Below are positions 1 to 9,021 of a DNA stretch of 56,958 nucleotides, one piece after another. The notes beneath the pieces are model-generated. The model ran no database searches. It had not been told where the DNA came from and saw only the letters and a list, made by a program, of their open reading frames with translations. Source of the stretch: Bacteroidota bacterium (lineage in GTDB: Bacteria > Bacteroidota > Bacteroidia > NS11-12g > UBA955); NCBI GenBank assembly GCA_024103355.1, contig JAGFIU010000049.1, positions 1 through 56,958 of the forward strand, given 5' to 3'. Each line of letters begins with the position of its first letter. Position 1 is the first letter of the stretch. A program made the position numbers and the translations under genes.

Positions 1-1622
1 TGGAAAACAATCTTTCCGTCAATAATAGTCATCCAAGACGAATTGTTGTGAAATTGATTAACATTCTTTTTAAGAGGATAATTCAGAATTACCAAATTTG
101 CTTTTTTCCCAACTTCAAGTGTTCCAAGTTCTTTTTCTGCAAAGCATCCGTATGCTGCCCATGCAGTCATGGCAAGTATTGCCGTATCAAAGGACACAGC
201 TTCATTTATCATAAAACCGTCTTGAGGTTCATTGTCAGTATTTTTACGCATAGTAGCAGCATAAATGGTCGCAAAAGGATTGTAATCTTCTATTGGGAAA
301 TCTGTCCCAAAAAGAATAATCCCACGGGTTTTGCAAAGTGTTTTGTAGAGATAGGCCTCCTTTTCCATCCTTTCCTTTCCAAGTCTGAACTCTGCCCACC
401 TTTGGTCTGTGGTAACATGTGTAGGCTGTACGGAAGGTATTAATCCGGTCGAGCCAAACAGCGCTAAATCAACGGGATTTATAACTTGCGCGTGCTCAAT
501 ACGCCAACGGTGTTCATGATTTCCTTTCATCAATGAATCTACTAATTTCAGCACCACCCTATTGGCAGAATCTCCAATGCAATGTGTATTGATTTGGTAG
601 CCAAGTTCTTTGGCAATCATCATTTTCTCACTCAACTCATTCATAGGAGTAACCATCAAGCCATAATGAAGAGGATCATCACTATATGGTTGTAGTAAAC
701 AAGCTCCACGTGAGCCTAATGCACCATCAGCAATCACTTTAAAACTTCTGATTGTCAGGCGACCGTTGGTGTAATGTCCAAATTTCTTGGCAAATTCAAT
801 ATTTCCGGGAGTAGGAAACAACATTCCATAAATATTGATTTTGAGTTTTTTCTCATTGGCTAATTCAATAAATAAATCTCTTGCATCTTCATCAAATCCT
901 GCATCATGAACATGGGTAATCCCCATGGATAATAATAGTTCCTGAAACATCAAAAACTTTCGTTTTAATTCATTCTTGTCAAACTTTGGAAGTCGTTTAT
1001 TTAATTCATCGACTGCATTATCTAGGATAATTCCGGTCAATTTCCCTTTTTCTTTCAGATAGGCTCCTCCCTCAATTTTTGAGTGAATATTAATTCCCAT
1101 CAGGTCCATCATTGCTTGATTGATTAGCATTGCATGCCCGTCCACCCTAGTGAGTGCTACCGGAGTGTTGGGATAAGACTCATTGAGTCTTTTGTTATCA
1201 GGCAAATCATCAACTCCCCACAAACTCTGATCCCAACCTCTTCCTATGATGATTGCCGGTTTTTCCTTAGATAGGAACTTTTCAACTCTGGCAATTAATT
1301 CGTAATAAGAGCGGGTACCGCGTAAATCTACTGTCATCATTTGCTTAGCATAACTACACAAATGACCGTGACAATCATGGAATCCGGGATAAACATCACG
1401 CTTTTTTACATCGATGATAGTGTCTGAAATATATTTCTTTAGGATTGACTTGTTTGAGCCATAGTCAATTATAATTCCATTATCTATGACTATAGCTTGG
1501 GTTATCTGAAGCTTAGAATCCATCAAATGGATATTACCATTAAGAACAATCATATCCACATCTTTCTTCTTGCCGCAGGAGAAAAGAACCAATATTGATA
1601 AAAAAAACGAAAAAATTTTCAT
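1..1622 (-). CDS. Amidohydrolase family 3 (YtcJ-like) lipoprotein, 3' end outside window
   Basis: This is a predicted metal-dependent amidohydrolase anchored in the envelope; its substrate cannot be told. The frame is open for 540 codons from ATG at 1622 to the window edge, so the C-terminus is missing. The first residues form a lipoprotein signal peptide ending in LFSC (Cys16). The metal-binding HxH pair of the family is visible as H85/H87 after PGF. Later family landmarks are ADGALGSRG, THCIGD, RIEHAQ and FGTDFP. The visible part already reaches the C-terminal beta-sandwich return (LGTLEVGKKANLV), so only a few residues are probably lost. It is divergent from the M48 gene and no TAnnTTTG box is evident upstream. 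The family is certain; YtcJ-like is my best subgroup guess. Confidence 0.9.
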   Translation of the reverse strand, partial: MKIFSFFLSILVLFSCGKKKDVDMIVLNGNIHLMDSKLQITQAIVIDNGIIIDYGSNKSILKKYISDTIIDVKKRDVYPGFHDCHGHLCSYAKQMMTVDLRGTRSYYELIARVEKFLSKEKPAIIIGRGWDQSLWGVDDLPDNKRLNESYPNTPVALTRVDGHAMLINQAMMDLMGINIHSKIEGGAYLKEKGKLTGIILDNAVDELNKRLPKFDKNELKRKFLMFQELLLSMGITHVHDAGFDEDARDLFIELANEKKLKINIYGMLFPTPGNIEFAKKFGHYTNGRLTIRSFKVIADGALGSRGACLLQPYSDDPLHYGLMVTPMNELSEKMMIAKELGYQINTHCIGDSANRVVLKLVDSLMKGNHEHRWRIEHAQVINPVDLALFGSTGLIPSVQPTHVTTDQRWAEFRLGKERMEKEAYLYKTLCKTRGIILFGTDFPIEDYNPFATIYAATMRKNTDNEPQDGFMINEAVSFDTAILAMTAWAAYGCFAEKELGTLEVGKKANLVILNYPLKKNVNQFHNNSSWMTIIDGKIVF

Positions 1623-1740
1623 CTTTTTAAGGGATATCCTTGGCAAATAAATAGCAAATTGTTTAATAAGTCAAGGTTTTACCGAAACAATTTTGAATAC
1701 AAATATGACGGACATTATTTTAAGTTTTACTAACAACTCT

Positions 1741-1748
1741 TACCTTTG
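1741..1748 (+). promoter_or_regulatory. -7 promoter box (TACCTTTG) of the M48 protease gene
   Basis: This is an exact match to the Bacteroidota TAnnTTTG box, followed by C, ending 22 bases before ATG 1771. It shows that the in-frame TTG at 1693 lies upstream of the promoter and is not the start codon. Confidence 0.7.
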
Positions 1749-1770
1749 CAGCATTAAAATACTATTCAAA

Positions 1771-2577
1771 ATGAAAAGAACTTTCCTAAGATGGACATTG
1801 CCTTTAGCATTGGTCTTATTTACAGCCACTATTTCATTTGAGTCATGCAAAGACAAGAAAATCAATATTTTTTCATTGGAAGATGATATAAATTTAGGTA
1901 AACAAGTCTCAGAAGAAATAGCCGCAAATCCACAAGATTACCCTTTACTTGACCCTAACAAATACTCAACTGCTTATGCTCATTTACAAAGAATAACCGA
2001 AAATATTCTTAACAGTGACAAGGTACAATACAAAGATAAGTTTGCTTGGGAAACCCATATTATCAATGATGACAGCATATTAAATGCATTTTGTACTCCG
2101 GGTGGATATATCTATGTTTACACGGGATTAATCAAATATCTTGAATCCGAAGACCAACTTGCCGGAGTTATGGGTCACGAAATAGCACATGCAGACAGAA
2201 GACATTCTACTACTGCTATGACAAGACAATATGGTTTACAATTATTGCTGGACATTGTTTTTGGACAAGACAAAGGTGCTTTAGCAAGAGTAGCTGTAGG
2301 GCTCAAAGAACTTGCTTATGGAAGAGATGCTGAAAGAGAAGCCGATAAATACTCTGTTATCTACCTCTATCCAACAGATTATGATGCTCGTGGAGCCGCA
2401 CGTTTTTTTGAAAAATTATTGGCTAATGGCAATTCCGGAGGACCGGAGTTTTTAAGCACACACCCAAGTCCCGATAACAGAGTCGAGAATATTACTAAGG
2501 AATGGGAAACCATGGGAGGGAAAGAAGGACAAAGGTTTGTTGAAAGATATCAGCAATTCAAAAACAGTTTGCCATAG
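1771..2577 (+). CDS. M48 family metalloprotease, lipoprotein
   Basis: This is a predicted zinc metalloprotease of family M48, of the periplasmic BepA/LoiP-like type thought to act in envelope quality control. The protein has 268 residues. The N-terminus has a basic start, a hydrophobic stretch and a lipobox-like FESC, suggesting lipidation. The catalytic HExxH is at H136-E137-H140, and the third ligand is probably E190 in AEREAD. ATG 1771 is chosen because the promoter box sits at 1741-1748 and because it begins the signal peptide. It is first in a run with an ABC-F ATPase 30 bases downstream and a T9SS Plug gene after that. It lacks a TPR tail, unlike BepA. The protease call is firm; the physiological target is unknown. 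Confidence 0.9.
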   Translation: MKRTFLRWTLPLALVLFTATISFESCKDKKINIFSLEDDINLGKQVSEEIAANPQDYPLLDPNKYSTAYAHLQRITENILNSDKVQYKDKFAWETHIINDDSILNAFCTPGGYIYVYTGLIKYLESEDQLAGVMGHEIAHADRRHSTTAMTRQYGLQLLLDIVFGQDKGALARVAVGLKELAYGRDAEREADKYSVIYLYPTDYDARGAARFFEKLLANGNSGGPEFLSTHPSPDNRVENITKEWETMGGKEGQRFVERYQQFKNSLP

Positions 2578-2607
2578 GGATAGAATTATTAATAAAGCGA
2601 GACTACA

Positions 2608-4521
2608 TTGATTTCACTACAAGATATAGGTTTCCATTTTGGAGGCAGATACCTATACAAAGACGTTAACTGGCAGATATTTGAAGGACAAAGAATCGGA
2701 TTAGTCGGCCTCAACGGAGCCGGAAAATCCACATTACTGCGCATTCTTTCCGGAGATTACACCCCGTCAGAAGGGATTCTCAACAAAAGCAACGATTGTA
2801 CTATCGGCTTTCTTAATCAAGATTTATTGTCATTAGAATATTCTCAGTCAATCTATGAAGTTGCCTTAGATGCTTTTGCAGATGTCTTAAAAATGGAAGA
2901 AGAACTGCATGAACTATACAAACGCTTAGAAACTGACTCCAGCGAAGAGCTTCTTACAAGATTAGGCGATGTTCAACATAGGTTTGAAAGTTTGGATGGA
3001 TATAATATCAAACACAAAACAGAAGAAGTACTTGAAGGTTTAGGTTTTGAAACAAAAGACCTTCACAGACCTTTCAGCGAGTTTTCCGGAGGATGGAGAA
3101 TGAGGGTTTTGCTTGCAAAAATCCTCTTAAGACAACCGCGTTTACTGCTTTTGGACGAACCCACTAACCACCTTGACTTACCCTCTATTGAATGGTTGGA
3201 GGAATACTTACGCAATTACAAGGGAGCAGTGATAGTTGTATCACATGACCGTTACTTCCTTGACCGCATGGTAAACCAAATTGCTGAAATTGCTTATGGT
3301 AAATTTTATTTGTATCCCGGCAATTATTCATTTTACTTGAAGTCCAAAGCCGAACGGGAAGAACTACAACAAAGACAGTACGAAAACCAACAACAATTTA
3401 TCAAACAGCAAGAAAGATTCATTGAGCGTTTCAAAGCCAAGGCTTCAAAATCTACCCAAGCCCAAAGCAGGGTCAAGATGTTAGATAAATTGGATAGGAT
3501 TGAAGCAGTTGATAACCCTGATATTAAGATAAACCTTGATTTTAAAGTAAAACACAAATCAGGAAAAGTACTCAAAAAGTTTCATAACCTCAGTAAGGCA
3601 TACGACAGCAACCTCATATTAGACAGAGTTGATGGTGAAATTCAAAGAGGAGATAAAATAGCATTAATCGGAGCTAACGGAAAAGGAAAAACAACCTTGC
3701 TGAAAATATTGGCAGGAGAAGAGTCCTATGAAGGAACTTTAGAAACAGGATACCAAGTTATCAAATCATTCTATGCACAACACCAATTGGAGGCTCTCAA
3801 TGTAGAGAATGAAATTTTACAGGAACTTGACAGCATGGGTACGGCAAAAACCGAAATGGAATTAAGAACTGTTCTGGGTTGCTTTTTATTCACAGGAGAT
3901 GATGTATTCAAAAAAATAAAAATCCTTTCCGGGGGTGAAAAAGCTCGTGTGGCATTAGCAAAATGTTTGATTCAGGAGGCAAATTTCTTATTGTTGGACG
4001 AGCCTACCAACCACTTGGACATGCAATCCACAGACATACTGGTCCAAGCATTGAACAACTATACCGGAACCGTTATTTATGTTTCACACGACAGACATTT
4101 TATCTCTCGGGTTGCAACTAAAATTTGGTGGATTGAAGACCATAAACTTAGAGAATATCCGGGAGACTATGCTGAATTCACTTATTGGAAGGAAAATATA
4201 GAAGAAACCGGCACAAAGCCTGAACTGAAAAAAGCTAAAGAAAAACAGCCTGTTCAACCCCCTAAAGAAGATAATTCGGCAATAAATTTGCTCAATGAAC
4301 GCAAGTCTCTTGAAAAAAAGCTTGCCCATCACGAATCTGAATTAGAAAAATTGAAAATAAAAAAGGCTGAAATTGAGTTATGGTTAGGAAAACCTGAAAA
4401 TCTAATTCATGAAGATGAGATGATTGCAAAAACAAAATTGTATAACAAATTAGAATCGGAAATTGCAAACGAAGAGCTCTCTTATGAAAAGGTTTTTGAA
4501 TCTTTACTAAAACTCGAATAA
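2608..4521 (+). CDS. ABC-F family ATP-binding protein
   Basis: This is a soluble twin-ATPase protein of the ABC-F family, whose studied members bind the ribosomal E site and modulate translation or antibiotic release. It has 637 residues. Nucleotide-binding domain 1 has Walker A GLNGAGKST (34-42), signature FSGGW and Walker B DEPTNHLD. Domain 2 has GANGKGKTT (from 355), LSGGEK and DEPTNHLD. A basic, Gln-rich linker joins them and a charged coiled coil occupies roughly residues 570-637, as in Uup/YdiF-type members. There are no membrane segments. The start is TTG, since no ATG fits. It lies 30 bases after the M48 gene and its stop overlaps the ATG of the next gene (TAATG), so the three are probably cotranscribed. 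A second, non-identical ABC-F is at 49995. Confidence 0.93.
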   Translation: MISLQDIGFHFGGRYLYKDVNWQIFEGQRIGLVGLNGAGKSTLLRILSGDYTPSEGILNKSNDCTIGFLNQDLLSLEYSQSIYEVALDAFADVLKMEEELHELYKRLETDSSEELLTRLGDVQHRFESLDGYNIKHKTEEVLEGLGFETKDLHRPFSEFSGGWRMRVLLAKILLRQPRLLLLDEPTNHLDLPSIEWLEEYLRNYKGAVIVVSHDRYFLDRMVNQIAEIAYGKFYLYPGNYSFYLKSKAEREELQQRQYENQQQFIKQQERFIERFKAKASKSTQAQSRVKMLDKLDRIEAVDNPDIKINLDFKVKHKSGKVLKKFHNLSKAYDSNLILDRVDGEIQRGDKIALIGANGKGKTTLLKILAGEESYEGTLETGYQVIKSFYAQHQLEALNVENEILQELDSMGTAKTEMELRTVLGCFLFTGDDVFKKIKILSGGEKARVALAKCLIQEANFLLLDEPTNHLDMQSTDILVQALNNYTGTVIYVSHDRHFISRVATKIWWIEDHKLREYPGDYAEFTYWKENIEETGTKPELKKAKEKQPVQPPKEDNSAINLLNERKSLEKKLAHHESELEKLKIKKAEIELWLGKPENLIHEDEMIAKTKLYNKLESEIANEELSYEKVFESLLKLE

Positions 4522-5831
4522 TGTTAAATCAATACATGAAACACTCTATTATTTCTCTCGCACTGCTATTAATCGCAGTAAATGCTCAATCAGCAAAAGT
4601 GCCATTGGAATATAAAAACAAAGTATATGAAGAAGCTATTCAGACTGTAATTTTACAAAAAACAGGCACTGAAGAGAGAATACCTTTAGTGAGTTTATCA
4701 AATCCGCTAGCTGCACTCACACTGAAATTTGATGAACTCCGTCCCGAAAATGACTATTACCAATACAAATATATCCATTGCAGTGCAGATTGGAATCCTT
4801 CAGATATTCATGTTTTTGACTACATAGAAGGTATGCAATCTGAAAATATTGACAACTACGGATTTTCACAAAATACTTATTTTCAATACACCAATTACTC
4901 TGTCACTTTTCCAACCGAGTACATGAGACCTAAATTATCCGGGAATTACCTTTTGGTTGTTTTCAGAAATTACAACGAAGAAGACATCATCCTCTCGCAA
5001 CGGTTTATGGTTGTCAATGATATTTTCAAGATCGATGCTAAAGTAGAGCGCTCAAGCGAAGTTGAATATCGATTCAAAAAACAAGAAATTGACTTCACAG
5101 TCACTTATGACAATTACGAAATCCCAAACCCTATGTCTGATATCAATGCAGTTATCTTACAAAACACAAACTGGACCACAGCAAACTTCAATATAAAACC
5201 ACGATTTATTAATAATGGGGTACTTGATTTTAATTATAATAATGAGGTAAATAATTTTTGGGGAGCAAATGAGTTCCGATATTTTGATATCAGAAGTCTT
5301 CGAACAATGAGTCCGAGTGTAAATCACAAATATATAGATGAATATAACCGTCCCGTTGCGGAGCTATTCAGAGAAAAAACAAGAGCAACAGACCCCTATT
5401 TAGAATATAGCGACTATAATGGGAAAATTGTATTTGACAACAAGGATGCCGGATCAAGAGACCCTAATATTAGCTCTGACTATGTGAATGTGAAATTCTA
5501 TTATGTTAATCCGGGAGGAGAATTAAACAACCCTTTGTATATTTTTGGGGAACTAACCAATTGGGAGCTCAAAAATGACTTCAAAATGGTTTATGATAAA
5601 AGTAAAAATCTTTATTATTGTGAAGCTACTCTTAAACAAGGATATTATTCCTATTGGTATGTAACCCCGTCCTCAAATACTCTAATTCCAATTGACCTAA
5701 CACTCACTGAGGGTAATTTCTACCAAACTGAGAATGATTATAACATTTTGATATATCATAAAAATCAGTTTCTGCGATATGATGAACTACTTGGATACAC
5801 TAAGATTTCTTCAGCCGGAGAACAAAAATAG
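4521..5831 (+). CDS. Type IX secretion system Plug protein (DUF5103 domain)
   Basis: This is a secreted or outer-membrane-associated protein matching the DUF5103 family, whose N-terminal domain is the T9SS Plug. In Flavobacterium that protein closes the outer face of the giant SprA translocon. It has 436 residues. A signal peptide probably begins at Met6 and ends near AQS. Family-like segments include HCSADWNPSD, a DNYGFS.NT.YTNY block, SGNYLLVV and, near the C-terminus, an immunoglobulin-like part with IFGELTNW. The ATG shares a base with the preceding TAA. The neighbours do not show a T9SS role, so the assignment rests on sequence pattern alone. PorX and a PorW/SprE-like protein elsewhere in the window show that the organism has a T9SS. 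Confidence 0.85.
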   Translation: MLNQYMKHSIISLALLLIAVNAQSAKVPLEYKNKVYEEAIQTVILQKTGTEERIPLVSLSNPLAALTLKFDELRPENDYYQYKYIHCSADWNPSDIHVFDYIEGMQSENIDNYGFSQNTYFQYTNYSVTFPTEYMRPKLSGNYLLVVFRNYNEEDIILSQRFMVVNDIFKIDAKVERSSEVEYRFKKQEIDFTVTYDNYEIPNPMSDINAVILQNTNWTTANFNIKPRFINNGVLDFNYNNEVNNFWGANEFRYFDIRSLRTMSPSVNHKYIDEYNRPVAELFREKTRATDPYLEYSDYNGKIVFDNKDAGSRDPNISSDYVNVKFYYVNPGGELNNPLYIFGELTNWELKNDFKMVYDKSKNLYYCEATLKQGYYSYWYVTPSSNTLIPIDLTLTEGNFYQTENDYNILIYHKNQFLRYDELLGYTKISSAGEQK

Positions 5832-5883
5832 TTTCATAGTGGAAAATTGGTTCATTGAAATTCATTATATTCAATTGAAACCT

Positions 5884-5891
5884 TACCTTCG
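5884..5891 (+). promoter_or_regulatory. -7 promoter box variant (TACCTTCG) of panB
   Basis: A one-base variant of TAnnTTTG, followed by C, ending 19 bases before the panB ATG. The same TTCG variant occurs at tRNA-Leu and the OmpA-like gene in this window. Confidence 0.55.
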
Positions 5892-5910
5892 CAGCAAATA
5901 ATTAAAAATT

Positions 5911-6732
5911 ATGAGCCACTATCCCGGTCAAGAAGCAAAACGTGTTACTACGCACACTCTTCAGGAAATGAAGCAAGCCGGAGAGCCTATTTCGATGCTA
6001 ACCGCTTATGATTATTCACTCGCACGCATTGTTGACGAATCAGGAGTGGATGTTATTTTAGTCGGAGATTCTGCTTCAAACGTAATGGCAGGACATGAAA
6101 CAACCTTACCCATTACACTCGATCAGATGATTTATCACGCTTCTTCTGTAATACGCGCAGTCAAAAGAGCACTGGTGGTTGTAGATTTGCCTTTCGGTTC
6201 CTATCAAGGCAATTCAAAAGAAGCACTCAACAGTGCCATTCGCATCATGAAAGAATCAGGTGGACATGCAGTCAAAATAGAAGGTGGAGAAGAAATCACA
6301 GAATCCATCAAAAGAATTCTGACAGCCGGGATTCCCGTGATGGGACACTTGGGGTTAACTCCTCAATCTATCTATAAGTTCGGCACTTATGCTGTGAGAG
6401 CAAAGGAAGATGTAGAAGCCGAAAAGTTATTATCAGACGCAAAAGCACTACAAGAGGCAGGCTGTTTTGCTTTGGTTTTGGAAAAAATACCAAATAAACT
6501 TGCAGCTAAAGTGGCCAAAACCCTTGATATTCCTGTAATTGGAATAGGTGCAGGAGGCGGCATTGACGGTCAAGTTCTTGTTCTTCACGACATGTTAGGC
6601 ATCAACAAAGACTTTAGCCCGCGTTTTCTCAGAAGATACCTCAACTTGTATGATAGCATCAGTGGGGCTATTCAGCATTATATCAAGGATGTAAAGACCC
6701 GTGACTTCCCCAATAAAAAAGAACAATATTAA
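5911..6732 (+). CDS. panB: 3-methyl-2-oxobutanoate hydroxymethyltransferase
   Basis: It transfers a hydroxymethyl group from 5,10-methylenetetrahydrofolate to 2-oxoisovalerate to make ketopantoate, the first committed step of pantothenate synthesis, in the cytoplasm. It has 273 residues, a normal length, with the TIM-barrel motifs of Pan[16 protein letters not shown] with metal ligand D53, [10 protein letters not shown] with D92, IEGGEE with E124, and the catalytic glutamate E191 in LEKIP. It is monocistronic, with its own promoter box. The other pantothenate gene in the window, panD, lies 40 kb away, and panC is not present. It ends 12 bases from the convergent WbqC-like gene with no terminator hairpin between. 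Confidence 0.98.
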   Translation: MSHYPGQEAKRVTTHTLQEMKQAGEPISMLTAYDYSLARIVDESGVDVILVGDSASNVMAGHETTLPITLDQMIYHASSVIRAVKRALVVVDLPFGSYQGNSKEALNSAIRIMKESGGHAVKIEGGEEITESIKRILTAGIPVMGHLGLTPQSIYKFGTYAVRAKEDVEAEKLLSDAKALQEAGCFALVLEKIPNKLAAKVAKTLDIPVIGIGAGGGIDGQVLVLHDMLGINKDFSPRFLRRYLNLYDSISGAIQHYIKDVKTRDFPNKKEQY

Positions 6733-6744
6733 TCTTGTAGGTTT

Positions 6745-7338
6745 TTATCTGCTACACATTAATCCAGCTTCGGGTCCCAAACAAAATATAGCATCAAATA
6801 TGGGTGCTTCACTTACAAACCCAAATCTGTCAATAAATGGCTGAAAATAGGCTTGGATATTGCCTTTCTGCTGTATCAAACTCGGTTTATCCTCCACAAA
6901 TTGTATTTGAACTTCCCATTGTAATGCCTTGAAAGCCCATTCAAGCAAATCTACAACCAAACCGAGAAAGCTTTCATCAGAACGATTCTCAAAGACATGC
7001 CATAGTTTATAGTCATAATATTCAAAATAAGGTGTTTTGCCATAAACAGTTTGAAGTGTATTTTTTAGCTCTTTAAACCATTTAGACTGATTGGAAATCA
7101 TTAAGTCTGATACATTTTTTCCAAATGAACTTTTTTGTAAAGGAATACTGAAAGTATTGATTTTATTAGGACCTACAATCAAAAATCTATTGCCGGAAAA
7201 CGTTTTAGGAGAATCTACCAAATTAGACAAACACAATAAGGTATTATTCCCTGAAAAGTTCAAAAACCAATTTAAGTCAGCAAAAATCTGTACCGGAGCT
7301 ATTGGTCTATCAATATTTCTCGACAAATCCTTTATCAT
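6745..7338 (-). CDS. WbqC-like family protein
   Basis: This protein of 197 residues resembles the WbqC-like family, often found in O-antigen or polysaccharide loci but also alone in Bacteroidota genomes; the biochemical activity is not established. The recognisable pattern is an N-terminal segment with NRFLI..PN, a SIPLQ strand, NQSKW, a PYFEYYDYKL block and the C-terminal CLGPEA. Its start overlaps the end of folK by 29 bases in another frame, which suggests translational coupling. No signal peptide or membrane segment is visible. The family call is based on the segment order and is fairly secure; the function is unknown. Confidence 0.75.
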   Translation of the reverse strand: MIKDLSRNIDRPIAPVQIFADLNWFLNFSGNNTLLCLSNLVDSPKTFSGNRFLIVGPNKINTFSIPLQKSSFGKNVSDLMISNQSKWFKELKNTLQTVYGKTPYFEYYDYKLWHVFENRSDESFLGLVVDLLEWAFKALQWEVQIQFVEDKPSLIQQKGNIQAYFQPFIDRFGFVSEAPIFDAIFCLGPEAGLMCSR

Positions 7339-7798
7339 TACACAATTCCAAGAGTCTTTTATTACTTAATTTCAATGTTGGATGAATGAAATCAGGCAAC
7401 ATCTCATTCAAAGGAATCAGACAAAATCTTCTGTTTTGAAGTTCTGGATGAGGTAGAATTAGCTCAGTTTTCTTCAAAACAGTATTTCCACAATACAATA
7501 TATCGAGGTCGAGATTTCTAGCACCCCATTTTTCTATGCGAACCCTTCCCCTTTTTCTTTCAATATCCAAAAGTCTGTTAAGAATATAAATAGGTGGGAG
7601 AAGGGATTTAAAGATAAACAACTGATTAAAAAAATCAGGTTGGTCAGTTTTTCCCCATGCTTTTGTTCTATACAATGATGAAGATCGTATTCTTTTATTG
7701 AACGAAAGTTTACTTAACTCTTTTTTTGCATAATTAATGGATGAAATAACATCACCCATATTTCCACCGGCTAAGATGACAAAAAAATTTTTATTCAA
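7310..7798 (-). CDS. folK: 2-amino-4-hydroxy-6-hydroxymethyldihydropteridine diphosphokinase
   Basis: It transfers pyrophosphate from ATP to 6-hydroxymethyl-7,8-dihydropterin in folate synthesis. HPPK motifs are clear: ILAGGNMGD at the start, SSLYRTKAWG, KWGARNLDLDIL, and LPHPELQNRRFCLIPLNE. I chose TTG at 7798 (162 residues) because the protein then begins a few residues before the first beta strand, as HPPKs do. The longer option, ATG at 7831, adds 11 basic residues and would run into the promoter and first codons of the divergent gene at 7823. It is followed by, and overlaps, the WbqC-like gene. The function is certain; the exact start is not. Confidence 0.93.
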   Translation of the reverse strand: MNKNFFVILAGGNMGDVISSINYAKKELSKLSFNKRIRSSSLYRTKAWGKTDQPDFFNQLFIFKSLLPPIYILNRLLDIERKRGRVRIEKWGARNLDLDILYCGNTVLKKTELILPHPELQNRRFCLIPLNEMLPDFIHPTLKLSNKRLLELCNDKGFVEKY

Positions 7799-7809
7799 CT
7801 TATTTATTT

Positions 7810-7817
7810 TAACTTTG
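7810..7817 (+). promoter_or_regulatory. -7 promoter box (TAACTTTG) very close to a start codon
   Basis: An exact TAnnTTTG box followed by C. Only five bases separate it from ATG 7823, so the transcript is predicted to be leaderless or nearly so. Confidence 0.6.
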
Positions 7818-7822
7818 CCTCT

Positions 7823-8200
7823 ATGTTTCATTATGCTTCATCGGGGTTTGAGACGTTTATCTATATAGTCTTTGGTATACTGTATCTTCTTTACAAGTAC
7901 TCATCGGCAAAGAAAGAGAAAGAAAAAAAGACTCCACAACATTCGCTGCCAAAAGTAGATATTCTTGAGCAATTTGATAAACTGCTCAATAGAAAAGAGG
8001 CAAAAATTCCGGAAGACAAACCAAGTCCAGTATCAGTTCCTTATCATTATAATAACAAGCCACAAAAAAAAGCTACTCAAAAGGAACTTGAACTGATAGA
8101 TATTGACGAAATTCACAATACACAAGAAGGCAAAATATTAGATATTTCAGCAAGAGAAGCGATTATTGTTTCAGAAATACTTAAGCGGCCAGAATATTAA
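7823..8200 (+). CDS. Hypothetical single-pass membrane protein
   Basis: I do not recognise this 125-residue protein. It has one hydrophobic segment at about residues 9-25, followed by a lysine/glutamate-rich stretch and a long hydrophilic tail that ends with ISAREAIIVSEILKRPEY. The predicted topology is a short N-terminus, one helix and a cytoplasmic tail (positive-inside rule). It has its own promoter box five bases upstream. It converges with the beta-barrel gene at 8204, leaving three bases between the stops. The coding bias and the promoter support a real gene; no function can be assigned. Confidence 0.7.
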   Translation: MFHYASSGFETFIYIVFGILYLLYKYSSAKKEKEKKTPQHSLPKVDILEQFDKLLNRKEAKIPEDKPSPVSVPYHYNNKPQKKATQKELELIDIDEIHNTQEGKILDISAREAIIVSEILKRPEY

Positions 8201-8203
8201 TAA

Positions 8204-8932
8204 TTAATCAAAGTACAATTCACCCTTTATAGGTTTAAGGTCCTTGAAATTAAATAAATAACTAAAATTCATGCCCACATAAGTTCCTGAGTATCCCATT
8301 TGAAAAAGAGGTTCTCTCGAATCTTTATCATTAATAACATTCAAAATAACAGGGGTACCAAGTCCTCTCTTATATATAATCCCGGCAGTAAAACAATGTC
8401 CGCTTTCAAAAGTTCTCATAAACTCAACACCAAGATTTAAGCTATATGAAATTCGTTTATCAATGATAGCTTCAAGTGCAAAAGGGTTCTCAGTTTCTGA
8501 ACGATAAAAGGACACTTTATCCTTATTCTGGTTTGTAAAAACACTCATCCCTACCAATTCTCTCATCGAAGACTGCTTATTGATTGGTTGACGTAAATAA
8601 AAACCTACCGGAATTTCAAAACCCCACATATTCCCTCGAATATATTCATTGTAGGGATTATCATAGTTAATAATAGTGTAGCTCCTAGAGGAAAGCAAGA
8701 ATCCTGTATGCAGCGCAAAACCCTCGTTCATGCCATATTGTGCCATCAATCCTCCAACCAAACCAACAGCATTTTTCCTGCCAAAATCTGCCGGCAAAGG
8801 GTCCATAAGATTTGCTCTTGAAAGATTTGGTGTAAATACCAATCCTGCCCTAAATCCCCTTTGAGAATATGAATCTATGGAAAACAATGATATGATTGAA
8901 AGAAGTAATAAAAAAGCACGTTTGTTGGTCAT
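8204..8932 (-). CDS. Outer-membrane beta-barrel protein
   Basis: A 242-residue protein with an N-terminal signal peptide ending near SYSQ. The rest is made of short alternating strands with glycine and aromatic residues (GLVGGLMAQYG, FALHTGFLLSS, GFEIPVGFYLR, YVGMNFSYLFNF), typical of the small 8-10 strand barrels that Bacteroidota annotations call PorT-family or OMP_b-brl_2. Whether it is the T9SS protein PorT itself cannot be shown; the sequence does not look like the characterised PorT, so I give no symbol. A promoter box lies five bases upstream of the ATG, divergent from the acyl-CoA reductase gene. Confidence 0.75.
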   Translation of the reverse strand: MTNKRAFLLLLSIISLFSIDSYSQRGFRAGLVFTPNLSRANLMDPLPADFGRKNAVGLVGGLMAQYGMNEGFALHTGFLLSSRSYTIINYDNPYNEYIRGNMWGFEIPVGFYLRQPINKQSSMRELVGMSVFTNQNKDKVSFYRSETENPFALEAIIDKRISYSLNLGVEFMRTFESGHCFTAGIIYKRGLGTPVILNVINDKDSREPLFQMGYSGTYVGMNFSYLFNFKDLKPIKGELYFD

Positions 8933-8937
8933 GGGTT

Positions 8938-8945
8938 CAAAAATA
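8938..8945 (-). promoter_or_regulatory. -7 promoter box of the beta-barrel gene (minus strand)
   Basis: CAAAAATA on the plus strand reads TATTTTTG on the minus strand. Five bases separate it from ATG 8932, another very short predicted leader. Confidence 0.5.
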
Positions 8946-9009
8946 GTTTTTTAACTTGAATTCTTCCCTATTATTCATTGAAAGGCATATTGAATAAAGG
9001 TCCTTTACC

Positions 9010-9017
9010 TACCTTTG
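9010..9017 (+). promoter_or_regulatory. -7 promoter box (TACCTTTG) of the acyl-CoA reductase gene
   Basis: An exact TAnnTTTG followed by CGACA, with a TTG at 8990-8992 17 bases upstream as a possible -33 element. The box ends only four bases before ATG 9022, so a leaderless mRNA is likely. The 13 bases starting here are repeated at the sucD promoter. Confidence 0.65.
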
Positions 9018-9021
9018 CGAC

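Noticed and set aside
48-443. A 131-codon open frame opposite the amidohydrolase.
   Set aside because: The minus strand carries an intact, motif-rich amidohydrolase over the whole stretch; the plus frame is a shadow.
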